From assembly GCF_014697125.1 (NCBI RefSeq), contig NZ_JACJRG010000008.1:124001-188000 (forward strand): 64,000 bases of DNA. The letters are read 5' to 3'. Below the pieces are notes generated by a model. The model ran no database searches, was not told the DNA's origin, and saw nothing but the letters and a program-made list of their open reading frames with translations. Positions 1 through 7,512 of the stretch are shown here, in pieces (the first letter of the stretch is position 1; each line of letters starts with the position of its first letter). The translations under genes were made by a program, and so were the position numbers. The stretch is from Anabaena minutissima FACHB-250. Lineage in GTDB: Bacteria; Cyanobacteriota; Cyanobacteriia; Cyanobacteriales; Nostocaceae.

Positions 1-671
1 AATATCGGTTCTGCCCCCATTTGTCGCACTAAAGCAGCTAAAGCATACTGATTGGAATCAACAATTTGTCCTGGTTGTAAGGGTTGATTAACTGTTACCA
101 ATTCATCCCCGGTAGAAAAAATTGCTACACGAGGACGACGGTAAACCCTGACTTGCGGACACTGGGCTGCTGCTAACACAGCTATTTCTGCCGCATTTAA
201 CCTAATCCCGGCTGGTAATAATTGTGTACCTGATTGGTAATAAGCGGCTTTGCATCTTACATATTCCCCTAGTTTTGGTGCAGTGAGAATCCAAACATGG
301 CCATTTTCCTGGCGTGTTTTCTCTTGCATAACTACAGTATCCGCACCCTTGGGCATCACTGCCCCGGTAAAAATTCGCGCGGCTTGTCCTGGTTTTAGGG
401 TAGACTTTGGTTGATAGCCTGCGGGAATTTCTGCAATAATTTCTAACTTTACTGGTTGTTCGGCGTTAGCATTTTGGATATCTTCATAACGTACCGCGTA
501 GCCATCCATCGCCGAATTATCCCAATGGGGAAAATCTAGGGGACTGGTGACAGGCGTTGCTAAAATTCGTCCATTGGCGGCAAATAAATCTACAACCTCT
601 GTATCTTGTTGGCTATCTAGTGGTTGAACTAAATTAAAAATAATATCTGCTGCATCCCTGACTGATAACAT
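1..671 (-). CDS. moeA: Molybdopterin molybdotransferase MoeA (N-terminal part, cut by window edge)
   Basis: Only the first 223 or so codons are present; the reading frame runs off the left edge, while the family is usually about 400 residues. The start is the ATG read from 671 downwards, giving MLSVRDAADIIFNLVQPLDS. The hallmark DNSAMDGYAVRYEDI follows near residue 55, then MPKGADTVVMQEKTR and the FSTGDELV stretch of the MoaB/Mog-like domain. MoeA inserts molybdate into adenylylated molybdopterin in the cytoplasm, in the last step of molybdenum cofactor synthesis; in cyanobacteria this serves enzymes such as nitrate reductase. No other cofactor gene lies in the window. The motif match makes identification secure; the missing C-terminus cannot be checked. 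Confidence 0.9.
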   Translation of the reverse strand, partial: MLSVRDAADIIFNLVQPLDSQQDTEVVDLFAANGRILATPVTSPLDFPHWDNSAMDGYAVRYEDIQNANAEQPVKLEIIAEIPAGYQPKSTLKPGQAARIFTGAVMPKGADTVVMQEKTRQENGHVWILTAPKLGEYVRCKAAYYQSGTQLLPAGIRLNAAEIAVLAAAQCPQVRVYRRPRVAIFSTGDELVTVNQPLQPGQIVDSNQYALAALVRQMGAEPI

Positions 672-749
672 AGCGATCGCCTCAAATTATTGATTTTAGT
701 CAACATTCCATCCCAAATGGACTAACATACCTAATTTTGTGCATTATAT

Positions 750-887
750 GTAGGTTGGGAAGCCACCGCCTTGGACGGGTCTCCCGGCTTGGGGCGAGTG
801 GCGTTTGACGGAAGGAAACCCAACACCAAGATCCATATTGGTTATCCGAGATCAATGTTGGGTTGCGCTGCGCTTAACCCAACCTAC
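750..887. repeat. GTAGGTTGGG...CCCAACCTAC inverted-repeat element
   Basis: The two ends are perfect 10-bp inverted repeats. The interior holds further short complementary GC-rich stretches. A partial relative (GTGGGTTTCGCTGTCGCTCC followed by ACCCAACCTAC) lies at about 7453-7485. The form resembles the dispersed palindromic repeats common between genes of filamentous cyanobacteria. No coding capacity is evident. Confidence 0.6.
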
Positions 888-950
888 AATTTTTTTGCTT
901 ATGATTTATCAAGTAAACATTAAATCCTAGGGTGCTTTAAAACAGCGCAG

Positions 951-980
951 AATAAGAACTAAAGTTCTTACTACAAACTT
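951..980. repeat. Palindromic repeat, AAGGACTTTAGTCCTTA family (copy 1)
   Basis: The core AAGAACTAAAGTTCTT is a palindrome followed by ACTACAAACTT. The same layout (self-complementary core next to CTACAAAC or GTTCGTAG) recurs at 15390, 25112, 30005 and 55014. Confidence 0.6.
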
Positions 981-1015
981 TAAAATTACCCTCTAATACC
1001 CAATCCCCAATCTCT

Positions 1016-1573
1016 ATGACTATCGAACGAGTTCCTCAAAAACACTATCCCAAAGCTGAGATTAATCGGCGCGGTATGGCCTTGGGATTGGATTTTCTCG
1101 TTGTCTGGCTAGTCAGTTCTCTATTGGGAAGTAATCAAGGTAGTATTCAATTCATCCAAATTTTAGTGTTTATCTTCGGTTGGCTAATTTTGCGGGTACT
1201 AGTGGTATTCAACAACAAAGGGCAAAGTTTAGGGCGGTGGGCGTTTGACTTAAAAGTGCTAGAAGTAGAAGACGGACAAGTTGTCGGCAGAATTCCCCAA
1301 TTGCTAGCACTATTCAAAAGAGAAGCTATAATTTGCTTTGGGGCAATTTTGGTATCTGTTGCCTTGGGCAATATTAGTGCCAATCCCACTGCTATACTGC
1401 TAGTGATTCCCCTAGCAATTGACTGTAGTGCAGCGTTATCTGATACCCAGATGCGCCAAGCTTTACACGACCGTTATGCTGGAACTTTCATTGTTTCGTC
1501 GCGTCGGGGCTACTCGTTAGACTTAAAAATTAAACGATTAGTTGGAACTTTGCGCCGAAATGTGAGAAGATAG
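1016..1573 (+). CDS. RDD family membrane protein
   Basis: The product is 185 residues. The N-terminal NRRGMALGLDFLVVWLVSSLL (from about residue 18) is the RDD-type opening, with conserved Arg and Asp in the first membrane segment. A second hydrophobic segment follows at about 42-62, then NKGQSLGRWAFDLKVLEV, the typical loop after it, and further membrane segments at about 105-140 with HDRYAGTFIV near the end. RDD proteins are small inner-membrane proteins of largely unknown role, some linked to ion transport. The gene ends 43 bp before rpmG and may be co-transcribed with the ribosomal genes, though no promoter evidence decides this. Confidence 0.8.
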   Translation: MTIERVPQKHYPKAEINRRGMALGLDFLVVWLVSSLLGSNQGSIQFIQILVFIFGWLILRVLVVFNNKGQSLGRWAFDLKVLEVEDGQVVGRIPQLLALFKREAIICFGAILVSVALGNISANPTAILLVIPLAIDCSAALSDTQMRQALHDRYAGTFIVSSRRGYSLDLKIKRLVGTLRRNVRR

Positions 1574-1616
1574 TTATTTGTGTTAATTCTCTTCAGGCTT
1601 TATTGTTTGTAAGATT

Positions 1617-1811
1617 ATGGCTAAAAGTAAAGGTGTCCGCATCATAGTGACACTAGAATGCACTGAGTGTCGGACAAATCCAGACAAAAGATCCCCTGGT
1701 GTTTCACGGTATACAACAACTAAGAACCGTCGTAACACTACCAACCGCTTAGAACTTGCTAAGTTCTGCACCCACTGCAATAAACATACCGTTCACAAGG
1801 AAATCAAGTAA
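1617..1811 (+). CDS. rpmG: 50S ribosomal protein L33
   Basis: The 64-residue product [20 protein letters not shown]...[20 protein letters not shown] is a full-length L33. It carries the zinc-binding CTEC pair and a C-terminal CTHC pair ([16 protein letters not shown]), so this is the four-cysteine, zinc-containing form. L33 sits in the large subunit near the tRNA exit site. The gene is two bases upstream of rpsR, the arrangement usual in cyanobacteria and plastids, so the two are very likely one transcript. Confidence 0.97.
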   Translation: MAKSKGVRIIVTLECTECRTNPDKRSPGVSRYTTTKNRRNTTNRLELAKFCTHCNKHTVHKEIK

Positions 1812-1813
1812 AG

Positions 1814-2029
1814 ATGAGTTATTATCGTCGGCGTTTGTCTCCAATTAAGCCTGGAGAACCAATTGATTACAAAGATGTTGACTTATTGCGGAAGTTTGTA
1901 ACTGAGCGCGGTAAGATATTGCCACGTCGGATCACAGGATTGACTTGTCAACAGCAGAGAGAATTGACATTAGCGATTAAACGGGCGCGGATTGTGGCAT
2001 TGTTGCCATTTATTAATGCGGAAGCCTAA
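1814..2029 (+). CDS. rpsR: 30S ribosomal protein S18
   Basis: The 71-residue product contains the S18 core [20 protein letters not shown] followed by [20 protein letters not shown] and [12 protein letters not shown]18 binds with S6 on the platform of the small subunit. Its start lies just downstream of the rpmG stop, indicating translational coupling. A hairpin 46 bp after the stop (2075-2104) probably ends the two-gene transcript, although the RNase gene lies only 220 bp further on in the same direction. Confidence 0.97.
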   Translation: MSYYRRRLSPIKPGEPIDYKDVDLLRKFVTERGKILPRRITGLTCQQQRELTLAIKRARIVALLPFINAEA

Positions 2030-2074
2030 TTTTTTGAGTCAGTGGCGAGAATTTTAGATTTTGGATGAGCGGGA

Positions 2075-2104
2075 AAAGCTACATAAATGGTGATATGTAG
2101 CTTT
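2075..2104 (+). terminator. Hairpin after rpsR, possible terminator or processing site
   Basis: AAAGCTACATA (2075-2085) pairs with TATGTAGCTTT (2094-2104) across an 8-base loop, giving a perfect 11-bp stem. The T-run after it is only three bases, so it may stabilise or partly terminate the rpmG-rpsR transcript instead of fully ending it. Confidence 0.5.
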
Positions 2105-2249
2105 AGATTGTCTGAGTCCACAATCTAAAATCTCAGTCAGTGATAAAATCTTGTTCTACAGTTAAAATCATGAGATTTTGGGTTAAGTAGCAATTATTCA
2201 ACTCCAAAATCTAAAACTTATTTGTTAACCAATAATAATAGCGAGAGTT

Positions 2250-4310
2250 GTGGAGAAGGGGACGCTAGTTGAATTTAGGGTTCAAGGCGATCGCCGTTTG
2301 GGCGTGATAGACCGTCCAGACGGAAAGACCCGTTGGTTTGTGGTAGATGAACGCGGTCAATCCCACAGCCTCGCGCCTAGACAAATTACATATACAGTTA
2401 ACGGTAAAACTTACAAGTCATCGGAAATTCCAGCCTTTTTAGAAGAGGTCAAGCCTTATTTAGACCCCTCTAGCTTGGAAGTGGCTTGGGAATTGTTGGT
2501 AGAAGATGGGGAAACAGTCACACCATCCCAAATGGCTAATCTGCTGTTTTCCGAATCAGAATCAGCCCCTTGTTACGCTGCCCATTGCCTATTGTCAGAT
2601 GACAAACTCTATTTCAAGCAAAAAGGTGATGCTTACGAGCCGAGAACGACGGCACAAGTAGCAGAACGCAAACACCAAATAGAAGTAGAAGCCCTCAAAG
2701 CTAGGGGACAGCAGGAATTTTTAGTCCGCGTAGAACAAGCACTGCAAGGTGAAGCCGTCGAGTGGCAACGACATGACCGCCAACGTTTAGAAGCTTTAGA
2801 AAAGTACGCAGCACTGTTGGCGGACATTGTCAGGGTGGGAGTCAACTATGACTCTCTAGCGCGTGCCTATCCCCCACCAGCCCCAGTTTTAGAAACAATG
2901 AATATGCTGGGGCGACCTGCAACCCCCCAAGGAGCATTTCAATTATTGGTAGATTTGGGGTGGTGGAGTGCGACTGAGAATTTATTCCTGCGTCGTTCGG
3001 CGATTCCCGTTCAGTTTCCTAGCAAGGTATTAGAAGTGGCGCAACAGCGTTTGGATGATCTGCCAACAGACTCAGATACAAATCGCCTTGATTTGACCCA
3101 TCTGAAGGTCTACACAATAGATGACGAAAGCACCACTGAAATTGACGATGGGCTGAGTTGGGAACAAGTATCAGATGGCAGAGAAAGACTGTGGGTGCAT
3201 ATTGCCGACCCCACCCGTTGGTTAGCACCAGAAGATGACTTAGACCTAGAAGCGAGAAAGCGGGGTAGTACCGTATATTTACCTACTGGTATGGTTCCCA
3301 TGTTTCCAGAGGTATTGGCAACTGGGCCAATGAGTTTGGTACAGGGAAAAGTCTGTTGTGCTTTGAGCTTTGGGATTATTTTAGATGCTAATGGTGGAGT
3401 AGAAGATTACACCATTCATCCCAGTTTGATTAAACCTACCTACCGCCTCACCTACGAAGATGTAGATGAGATGTTGCAATTAGGAGTACAAGCAGAACCA
3501 GAAATTGCAGCGATCGCCACTTGGGCAAAGAAGCGGAAAGTTTGGCGTTACAATCAAGGTGCAATCAGCATTAATATGCCAGAGGCGATGATTAAAGTTA
3601 AAGATGACGATATTAGTATCGACATCTTAGATGATTCCCTATCGCGTCATTTAGTAGCAGAAATGATGATTCTGGCTGGAGAAGTTGCAGCCCGTTACGG
3701 TCAAGAACACAACATTCCCTTACCCTTTCGCGGTCAACCACAGCCAGAATTACCCCCAGACGAAGAATTACTCTTGCTACCGGCAGGATTTGTCCGGTCT
3801 TGTGCGATGCGGCGTTGTATGCCCAAGAGTGAAATGAGTATTACTCCTGTGCGTCACGCTGGTTTAGGCTTGAATACTTACACTCAAGCAACTTCTCCCA
3901 TTCGTCGTTATAGTGATTTGCTGACTCACTTTCAACTCAAAGCCCACCTGCGGGGGGAAGTTCTGCCCTTTAGTGCCGAACAACTCAAAGAAGTGATGAT
4001 GACCGTCACCAGCACCACCCAAGAGGTGACAATGGTAGAACGGCAAACAAATAGATACTGGGCATTAGAGTATTTACGCCGTCATCCAGAGCAAGTTTGG
4101 CCAGTCACAGTCTTAATGTGGCTGCGGGAAGACAGCAATTTAGCACTCATCCTGATAGAAGATTTGGGTTTACAGTTACCAATGGTTTTCAAACGTTCAG
4201 TCAACCTGGGGGAACAGGTATGTGTGAAAGTTAGCATCTCTGACCCGCAAAAAGATGTGATTCAATTCCAAGAGATAATTTATCAAGAAGCCCAGATAGC
4301 AACAAATTAA
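2250..4310 (+). CDS. Exoribonuclease of the RNase II/R (RNB) family
   Basis: The product is 686 residues and starts with GTG at 2250 (MEKGTLVEFRVQGDRRLGVI). The N-terminal 60 residues look like a small beta-barrel RNA-binding domain. The RNB catalytic core covers about residues 265-590. Its metal-binding stretch VYTIDDESTTEIDDGLSW has D291, D299 and D300, but Glu at 297 where RNase II-type enzymes usually have Asp. TQATSPIRRYSDLLTHF is the conserved C-terminal arginine motif. The last 80 residues are a degenerate S1-like domain. Family members degrade RNA 3'-to-5' in the cytoplasm. Placement behind rpmG-rpsR fits a translation/RNA-turnover cluster. RNase II versus RNase R cannot be settled from sequence. 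Confidence 0.9.
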   Translation: MEKGTLVEFRVQGDRRLGVIDRPDGKTRWFVVDERGQSHSLAPRQITYTVNGKTYKSSEIPAFLEEVKPYLDPSSLEVAWELLVEDGETVTPSQMANLLFSESESAPCYAAHCLLSDDKLYFKQKGDAYEPRTTAQVAERKHQIEVEALKARGQQEFLVRVEQALQGEAVEWQRHDRQRLEALEKYAALLADIVRVGVNYDSLARAYPPPAPVLETMNMLGRPATPQGAFQLLVDLGWWSATENLFLRRSAIPVQFPSKVLEVAQQRLDDLPTDSDTNRLDLTHLKVYTIDDESTTEIDDGLSWEQVSDGRERLWVHIADPTRWLAPEDDLDLEARKRGSTVYLPTGMVPMFPEVLATGPMSLVQGKVCCALSFGIILDANGGVEDYTIHPSLIKPTYRLTYEDVDEMLQLGVQAEPEIAAIATWAKKRKVWRYNQGAISINMPEAMIKVKDDDISIDILDDSLSRHLVAEMMILAGEVAARYGQEHNIPLPFRGQPQPELPPDEELLLLPAGFVRSCAMRRCMPKSEMSITPVRHAGLGLNTYTQATSPIRRYSDLLTHFQLKAHLRGEVLPFSAEQLKEVMMTVTSTTQEVTMVERQTNRYWALEYLRRHPEQVWPVTVLMWLREDSNLALILIEDLGLQLPMVFKRSVNLGEQVCVKVSISDPQKDVIQFQEIIYQEAQIATN

Positions 4311-4416
4311 GTTTTATCTGAATAATTGCTTTTTGAGATTTATGAATCTAAATCAAGCAATAGCGATTAGAAGTAATCATTTTCCAGCATACTTTGAGTT
4401 GAAGATATTGTAGTAA

Positions 4417-5151
4417 ATGATGAATCAACTCAAAGTATATACACTGTCATTTTTACTATCAGTGCTGACAGTCACTCATACAACTCGTGCTATTGCTGCT
4501 GCGCCATCACTTGCTCAACAGTTAAACCAAGTAGCAAATTGGTTTACTGGTATGTTGGATAATTCTCAACAGGTGATGGGACAGACTACTGTACCACTTA
4601 TTAGCATTACTAGCTGTAGTGTCCAATTAGACAGTTCAAATTCTCTAACTGATGTCAAAAATATTTACTTTGAACAAGAAAGTTCCTCTTTTGAACGTTT
4701 ACGCCTTTACTCCTTCAGTCAAGGCAATACTGGAGTAAACTTGAGTATTCGTAGCTTTTTAGACAATACTTTTGTGCGAGGTTTATGTAACGAACCTCAG
4801 TCTACGCGAAAAATACCAACTAGTAATTTGCCAATAACCAGTTGTGACTTGAACCTTATTTGGCAAGAGACTGACTATTACAAAGGTAGTAACGAACCTA
4901 ATGGCTGTCCAGCAGGTTTTGGGTTGAGAGTGGTTTCTAATGTCACTGTCTGGGCAGATCGGATCGATTCTTTAGACCAGATTTTCAACGCTCAAGGTGA
5001 TTTAGTAGTTAATACACCTATTGAGTTTCGCCGAGTTTATCCCATTCCTGAACCCTCATTGATGTTAGGAATACTTGCGGTTGGTCTTTGGGGGTCAAAA
5101 AAAGTTATTCCTAGTAAATTTAAACACAAATCCAAGAAGCATTCTATGTAA
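4417..5151 (+). CDS. Exported protein with PEP-CTERM sorting signal, function unknown
   Basis: The 244-residue product opens with a signal peptide (MMNQLKVYTLSFLLSVLTVT, cleavage probably after the Ala-rich stretch near residue 28). It ends with a PEP-CTERM tail: IPEPSLMLGILAVGLWGSKK, a hydrophobic helix followed by lysine-rich residues. The tripartite tail is recognised by exosortase in other bacteria. The middle contains scattered Cys residues (ITSCSVQL, LCNEPQS, ITSCDLNL, NGCPAGFG) that could form disulfides outside the cytoplasm. No enzyme motif was seen. The gene stands alone and converges on the gene at 5204. Confidence 0.75.
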   Translation: MMNQLKVYTLSFLLSVLTVTHTTRAIAAAPSLAQQLNQVANWFTGMLDNSQQVMGQTTVPLISITSCSVQLDSSNSLTDVKNIYFEQESSSFERLRLYSFSQGNTGVNLSIRSFLDNTFVRGLCNEPQSTRKIPTSNLPITSCDLNLIWQETDYYKGSNEPNGCPAGFGLRVVSNVTVWADRIDSLDQIFNAQGDLVVNTPIEFRRVYPIPEPSLMLGILAVGLWGSKKVIPSKFKHKSKKHSM

Positions 5152-5203
5152 TTTTACTTCGTCCACACCTCAAAATCAGATTTAGGATGTGGGCGATATT
5201 ATA

Positions 5204-5809
5204 TCAAGCAGACAACGTCGCCACCAGTTCCTTTAAGCGATCGCGTCCATCTCGAAATACTGACCAACCATCACCGACTAATACAGTTTCTACTTTCTCC
5301 AAGGCTGCTAATCTACGAACTGAAGCCACAGCCTCGGCTTTATTCAACAGCTTGTCATAGGGTAGGATACCTAAACTACCAGCTTTGTAGGCTCGCACCA
5401 AATCCCCGGTAATCAAGGTAGTTTCTTCTAGTAACAATACCAACTCTCCCGGAGTTTTAGAACCTTGCATTTCCAGCACCTTCAGTCCGGGGACAAACTC
5501 ATCACCATCAGCTAACCAGCGATCGCACATTAAGGGAAAAGACTCTTTTTCTCCCATAGGCGCGGCTATCTTCGCATAGGTTTGATCAGCAATTTCCTTA
5601 GCTGACCGAATATGGTCAGAGTTGGTGATGATAATCCAATCCACACCACCCAAGGATTCCAAGTGATTCCAATCATGATTAGATAGAGCCACAGGATCAA
5701 TCAAGATGTTACCACCGGGACGAATCCAGGCAATCCCATTGAAATCAATATTTCTCGCCGGGTTGAAATGAGACCAGCCATATAGATCAGGACGGTGTAG
5801 AAATTTCAT
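5204..5809 (-). CDS. Metallo-beta-lactamase-fold protein with degenerate metal site
   Basis: The 201-residue product has the fold-level pattern of the MBL superfamily: GNILIDPVALSNHDWNHLES, then VDWIIITNSDHIRSAKEIA, TPGELVLLLEETTLITGDLV and a C-terminal VLVGDGWSVF. The first metal motif, normally HxHxDH, reads TNSDH: only Asp and the last His remain. The later Asp in LITGDLV is kept, but the region around VGDGWS lacks the usual GHG. The hydrolase may therefore bind one metal or none. The gene is convergent with the PEP-CTERM gene. Family assignment is fairly firm, activity is doubtful. Confidence 0.7.
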   Translation of the reverse strand: MKFLHRPDLYGWSHFNPARNIDFNGIAWIRPGGNILIDPVALSNHDWNHLESLGGVDWIIITNSDHIRSAKEIADQTYAKIAAPMGEKESFPLMCDRWLADGDEFVPGLKVLEMQGSKTPGELVLLLEETTLITGDLVRAYKAGSLGILPYDKLLNKAEAVASVRRLAALEKVETVLVGDGWSVFRDGRDRLKELVATLSA

Positions 5810-5951
5810 AATAATTCTGGCTCTATAGTTTTGATAGATTTATTCAATAGGTCAGCATCAATAATCTACCATTCAAAGCTGTTTTGGTATATCGAATCAG
5901 GGAAATGCAGGCGATCGTATTTATAGCGATTCTTATTTATATGCAATATAC

Positions 5952-6041
5952 TCTGACCTCTCTCCAAACCTCTCTCCTACAAGGAGAGAGGCTTTGAAAC
6001 TTACTCCCCTTCCCTTGTAGGGAAGGGGTTGGGGGTTAGGT
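5952..6041. repeat. Double-hairpin intergenic repeat
   Basis: Two perfect hairpins lie in tandem. CCTCTCTCCT at 5969-5978 pairs with AGGAGAGAGG at 5982-5991. CCCCTTCCCT at 6006-6015 pairs with AGGGAAGGGG at 6019-6028, followed by TTGGGGGTTAGGTC. Related sequence lies at 11148-11190 and 53385-53432. It directly follows the 3' end of the leftward DUF1902 gene and could also act as its terminator. Confidence 0.65.
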
Positions 6042-6257
6042 CTATATTGGACTCAACTGCAAACGACTAGATGATTTGCTGATCAACACTTGATTCAAAA
6101 TCAAGAGTTCTGGAATAATTACCCGCAGTTTTTGCGCCAGAATCTCTATCGTAGAAGCTTCTGTCACCAATCCAGGCACATCATCACTAGTGGCGACCCA
6201 GACTTCAGCTTCAGAATCCCAAAATGCGTCCACCTTAAATGTGATTTGTGTCATCAT
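6042..6257 (-). CDS. DUF1902 family small protein
   Basis: The 71-residue product MTQITFKVDAFWDSEAEVWV followed by ATSDDVPGLVTEASTIEILA matches DUF1902, a HicB-like half-domain. Such proteins often sit beside a small toxin-like HicA partner, but no HicA reading frame lies next to it here. The C-terminal 15 residues (ISKSSSRLQLSPI) are read from sequence adjoining the hairpin repeat, so the natural C-terminus may have been altered. Start at the first or second Met is equally possible. If it was an antitoxin, it is now an orphan. Confidence 0.65.
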   Translation of the reverse strand: MMTQITFKVDAFWDSEAEVWVATSDDVPGLVTEASTIEILAQKLRVIIPELLILNQVLISKSSSRLQLSPI

Positions 6258-6315
6258 CGACTGCTTAAGAAGTAGTTCAGTTTAAAATATTCACCGCTAC
6301 ATTAGTAATTATGGC

Positions 6316-6426
6316 AGCGATCGCCTTTCACTCACCATCATATTGCAGATCAACTCTCGGATTTTGGACTTCTGAGGTTAAATTTTCGTGTTTCTACCTC
6401 AAAAATTCCTGTTTTTATCTGAATAC
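6316..6426 (+). repeat. Dispersed repeat element, short copy (2 internal 21-nt units)
   Basis: The element begins GCGATCGCCTTTCACTCACC and continues ATATTGCAG...CTCGGATTTTGGACTTCTGAGG. It holds two 21-nt units (6369-6389 and 6390-6410) and ends TCCTGTTTTTATCTGAATAC. The same head and tail occur at 7103-7421, and the head alone at 10829-10905. It lies just upstream of the toxin-antitoxin pair. Confidence 0.7.
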
Positions 6427-6494
6427 GGTGGAGATGAGGGATAATAAATAAAGCGGAATATTAATAATTAACCACCAAAAAACAGAAAAATTGA

Positions 6495-7092
<598 letters not shown>

Positions 7093-7102
7093 CGCTACAC
7101 TG

Positions 7103-7421
7103 GGCGATCGCTTTTCACACACCATGATTGCAGTTCAAATCTCGGATGTTGGAGTTCTGAGGTTGAAGTTTCGCGTTCTAAGCATGAAGTTTGGTGTTCT
7201 GAACTCGACGTTTTTCGTTTCAAACTGGAAAGTTTTAGTTTTGAACTCGACGTTTCTCGTTTCAAGCTGGAAAGTTCTAGTTCTGAACTCGACGTTTCTT
7301 GTTTCAAGCTGGAAAGTTCTAGTTCTGAACTCGACATTTTTCATTTTAAGCTTGAAGTTTTAAGTTTTGAAGCTGACGTTTCAAGTTTTAAGCTCAAAGT
7401 TTCCTGTTTTTATATCAATAC
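7103..7421 (+). repeat. Dispersed repeat element, expanded copy with twelve 21-nt units
   Basis: The head (GCGATCGCTTTTCACACACC, then ATGATTGCAG) and tail (TCCTGTTTTTATATCAATAC) match the element at 6316-6426. Between them, twelve consecutive units of exactly 21 nt run from 7154 to 7405. Two unit types alternate in the middle: one with GAACTCGACG and one with CAAGCTGGAAAG, so the higher-order period is 42 nt. Because 21 is a multiple of three, several frames stay open on both strands, which explains spurious reading frames here. Confidence 0.85.
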
Positions 7422-7512
7422 ATTTCAGTTAAGATTTTGAGCTAATACTGTTGGTGGGTTTCGCTGTCGCTCCACCCAACCTACTTTTCTACTACCACTG
7501 AAAATTTTTACA
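7422..7512. other. Spacer between the repeat array and the caspase-kinase gene
   Basis: The spacer contains GTGGGTTTCGCTGTCGCTCC and ACCCAACCTAC at 7453-7485, a partial relative of the repeat at 750-887. It lies downstream of both flanking convergent units and holds no gene. Confidence 0.5.

Larger units (their letters stand above)
672..1015. other. Intergenic stretch with two repeat elements
   Basis: I see no gene here. A 138-bp element from 750 to 887 is bounded by GTAGGTTGGG and its reverse complement CCCAACCTAC. A short palindromic element (AGAACTAAAGTTCTTACTAC) lies at 955-974. The gap contains the upstream regions of both the leftward moeA and the rightward RDD gene, but no clear promoter could be assigned. 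Confidence 0.6.

Noticed and set aside
7095..7363. Open frames on both strands across the 21-nt repeat array (heptapeptide repeats such as NVEFRTR)
   Set aside because: They stay open because the unit length is a multiple of three and lacks stops; several frames are open at once and none has a ribosome-binding site or known homologue.
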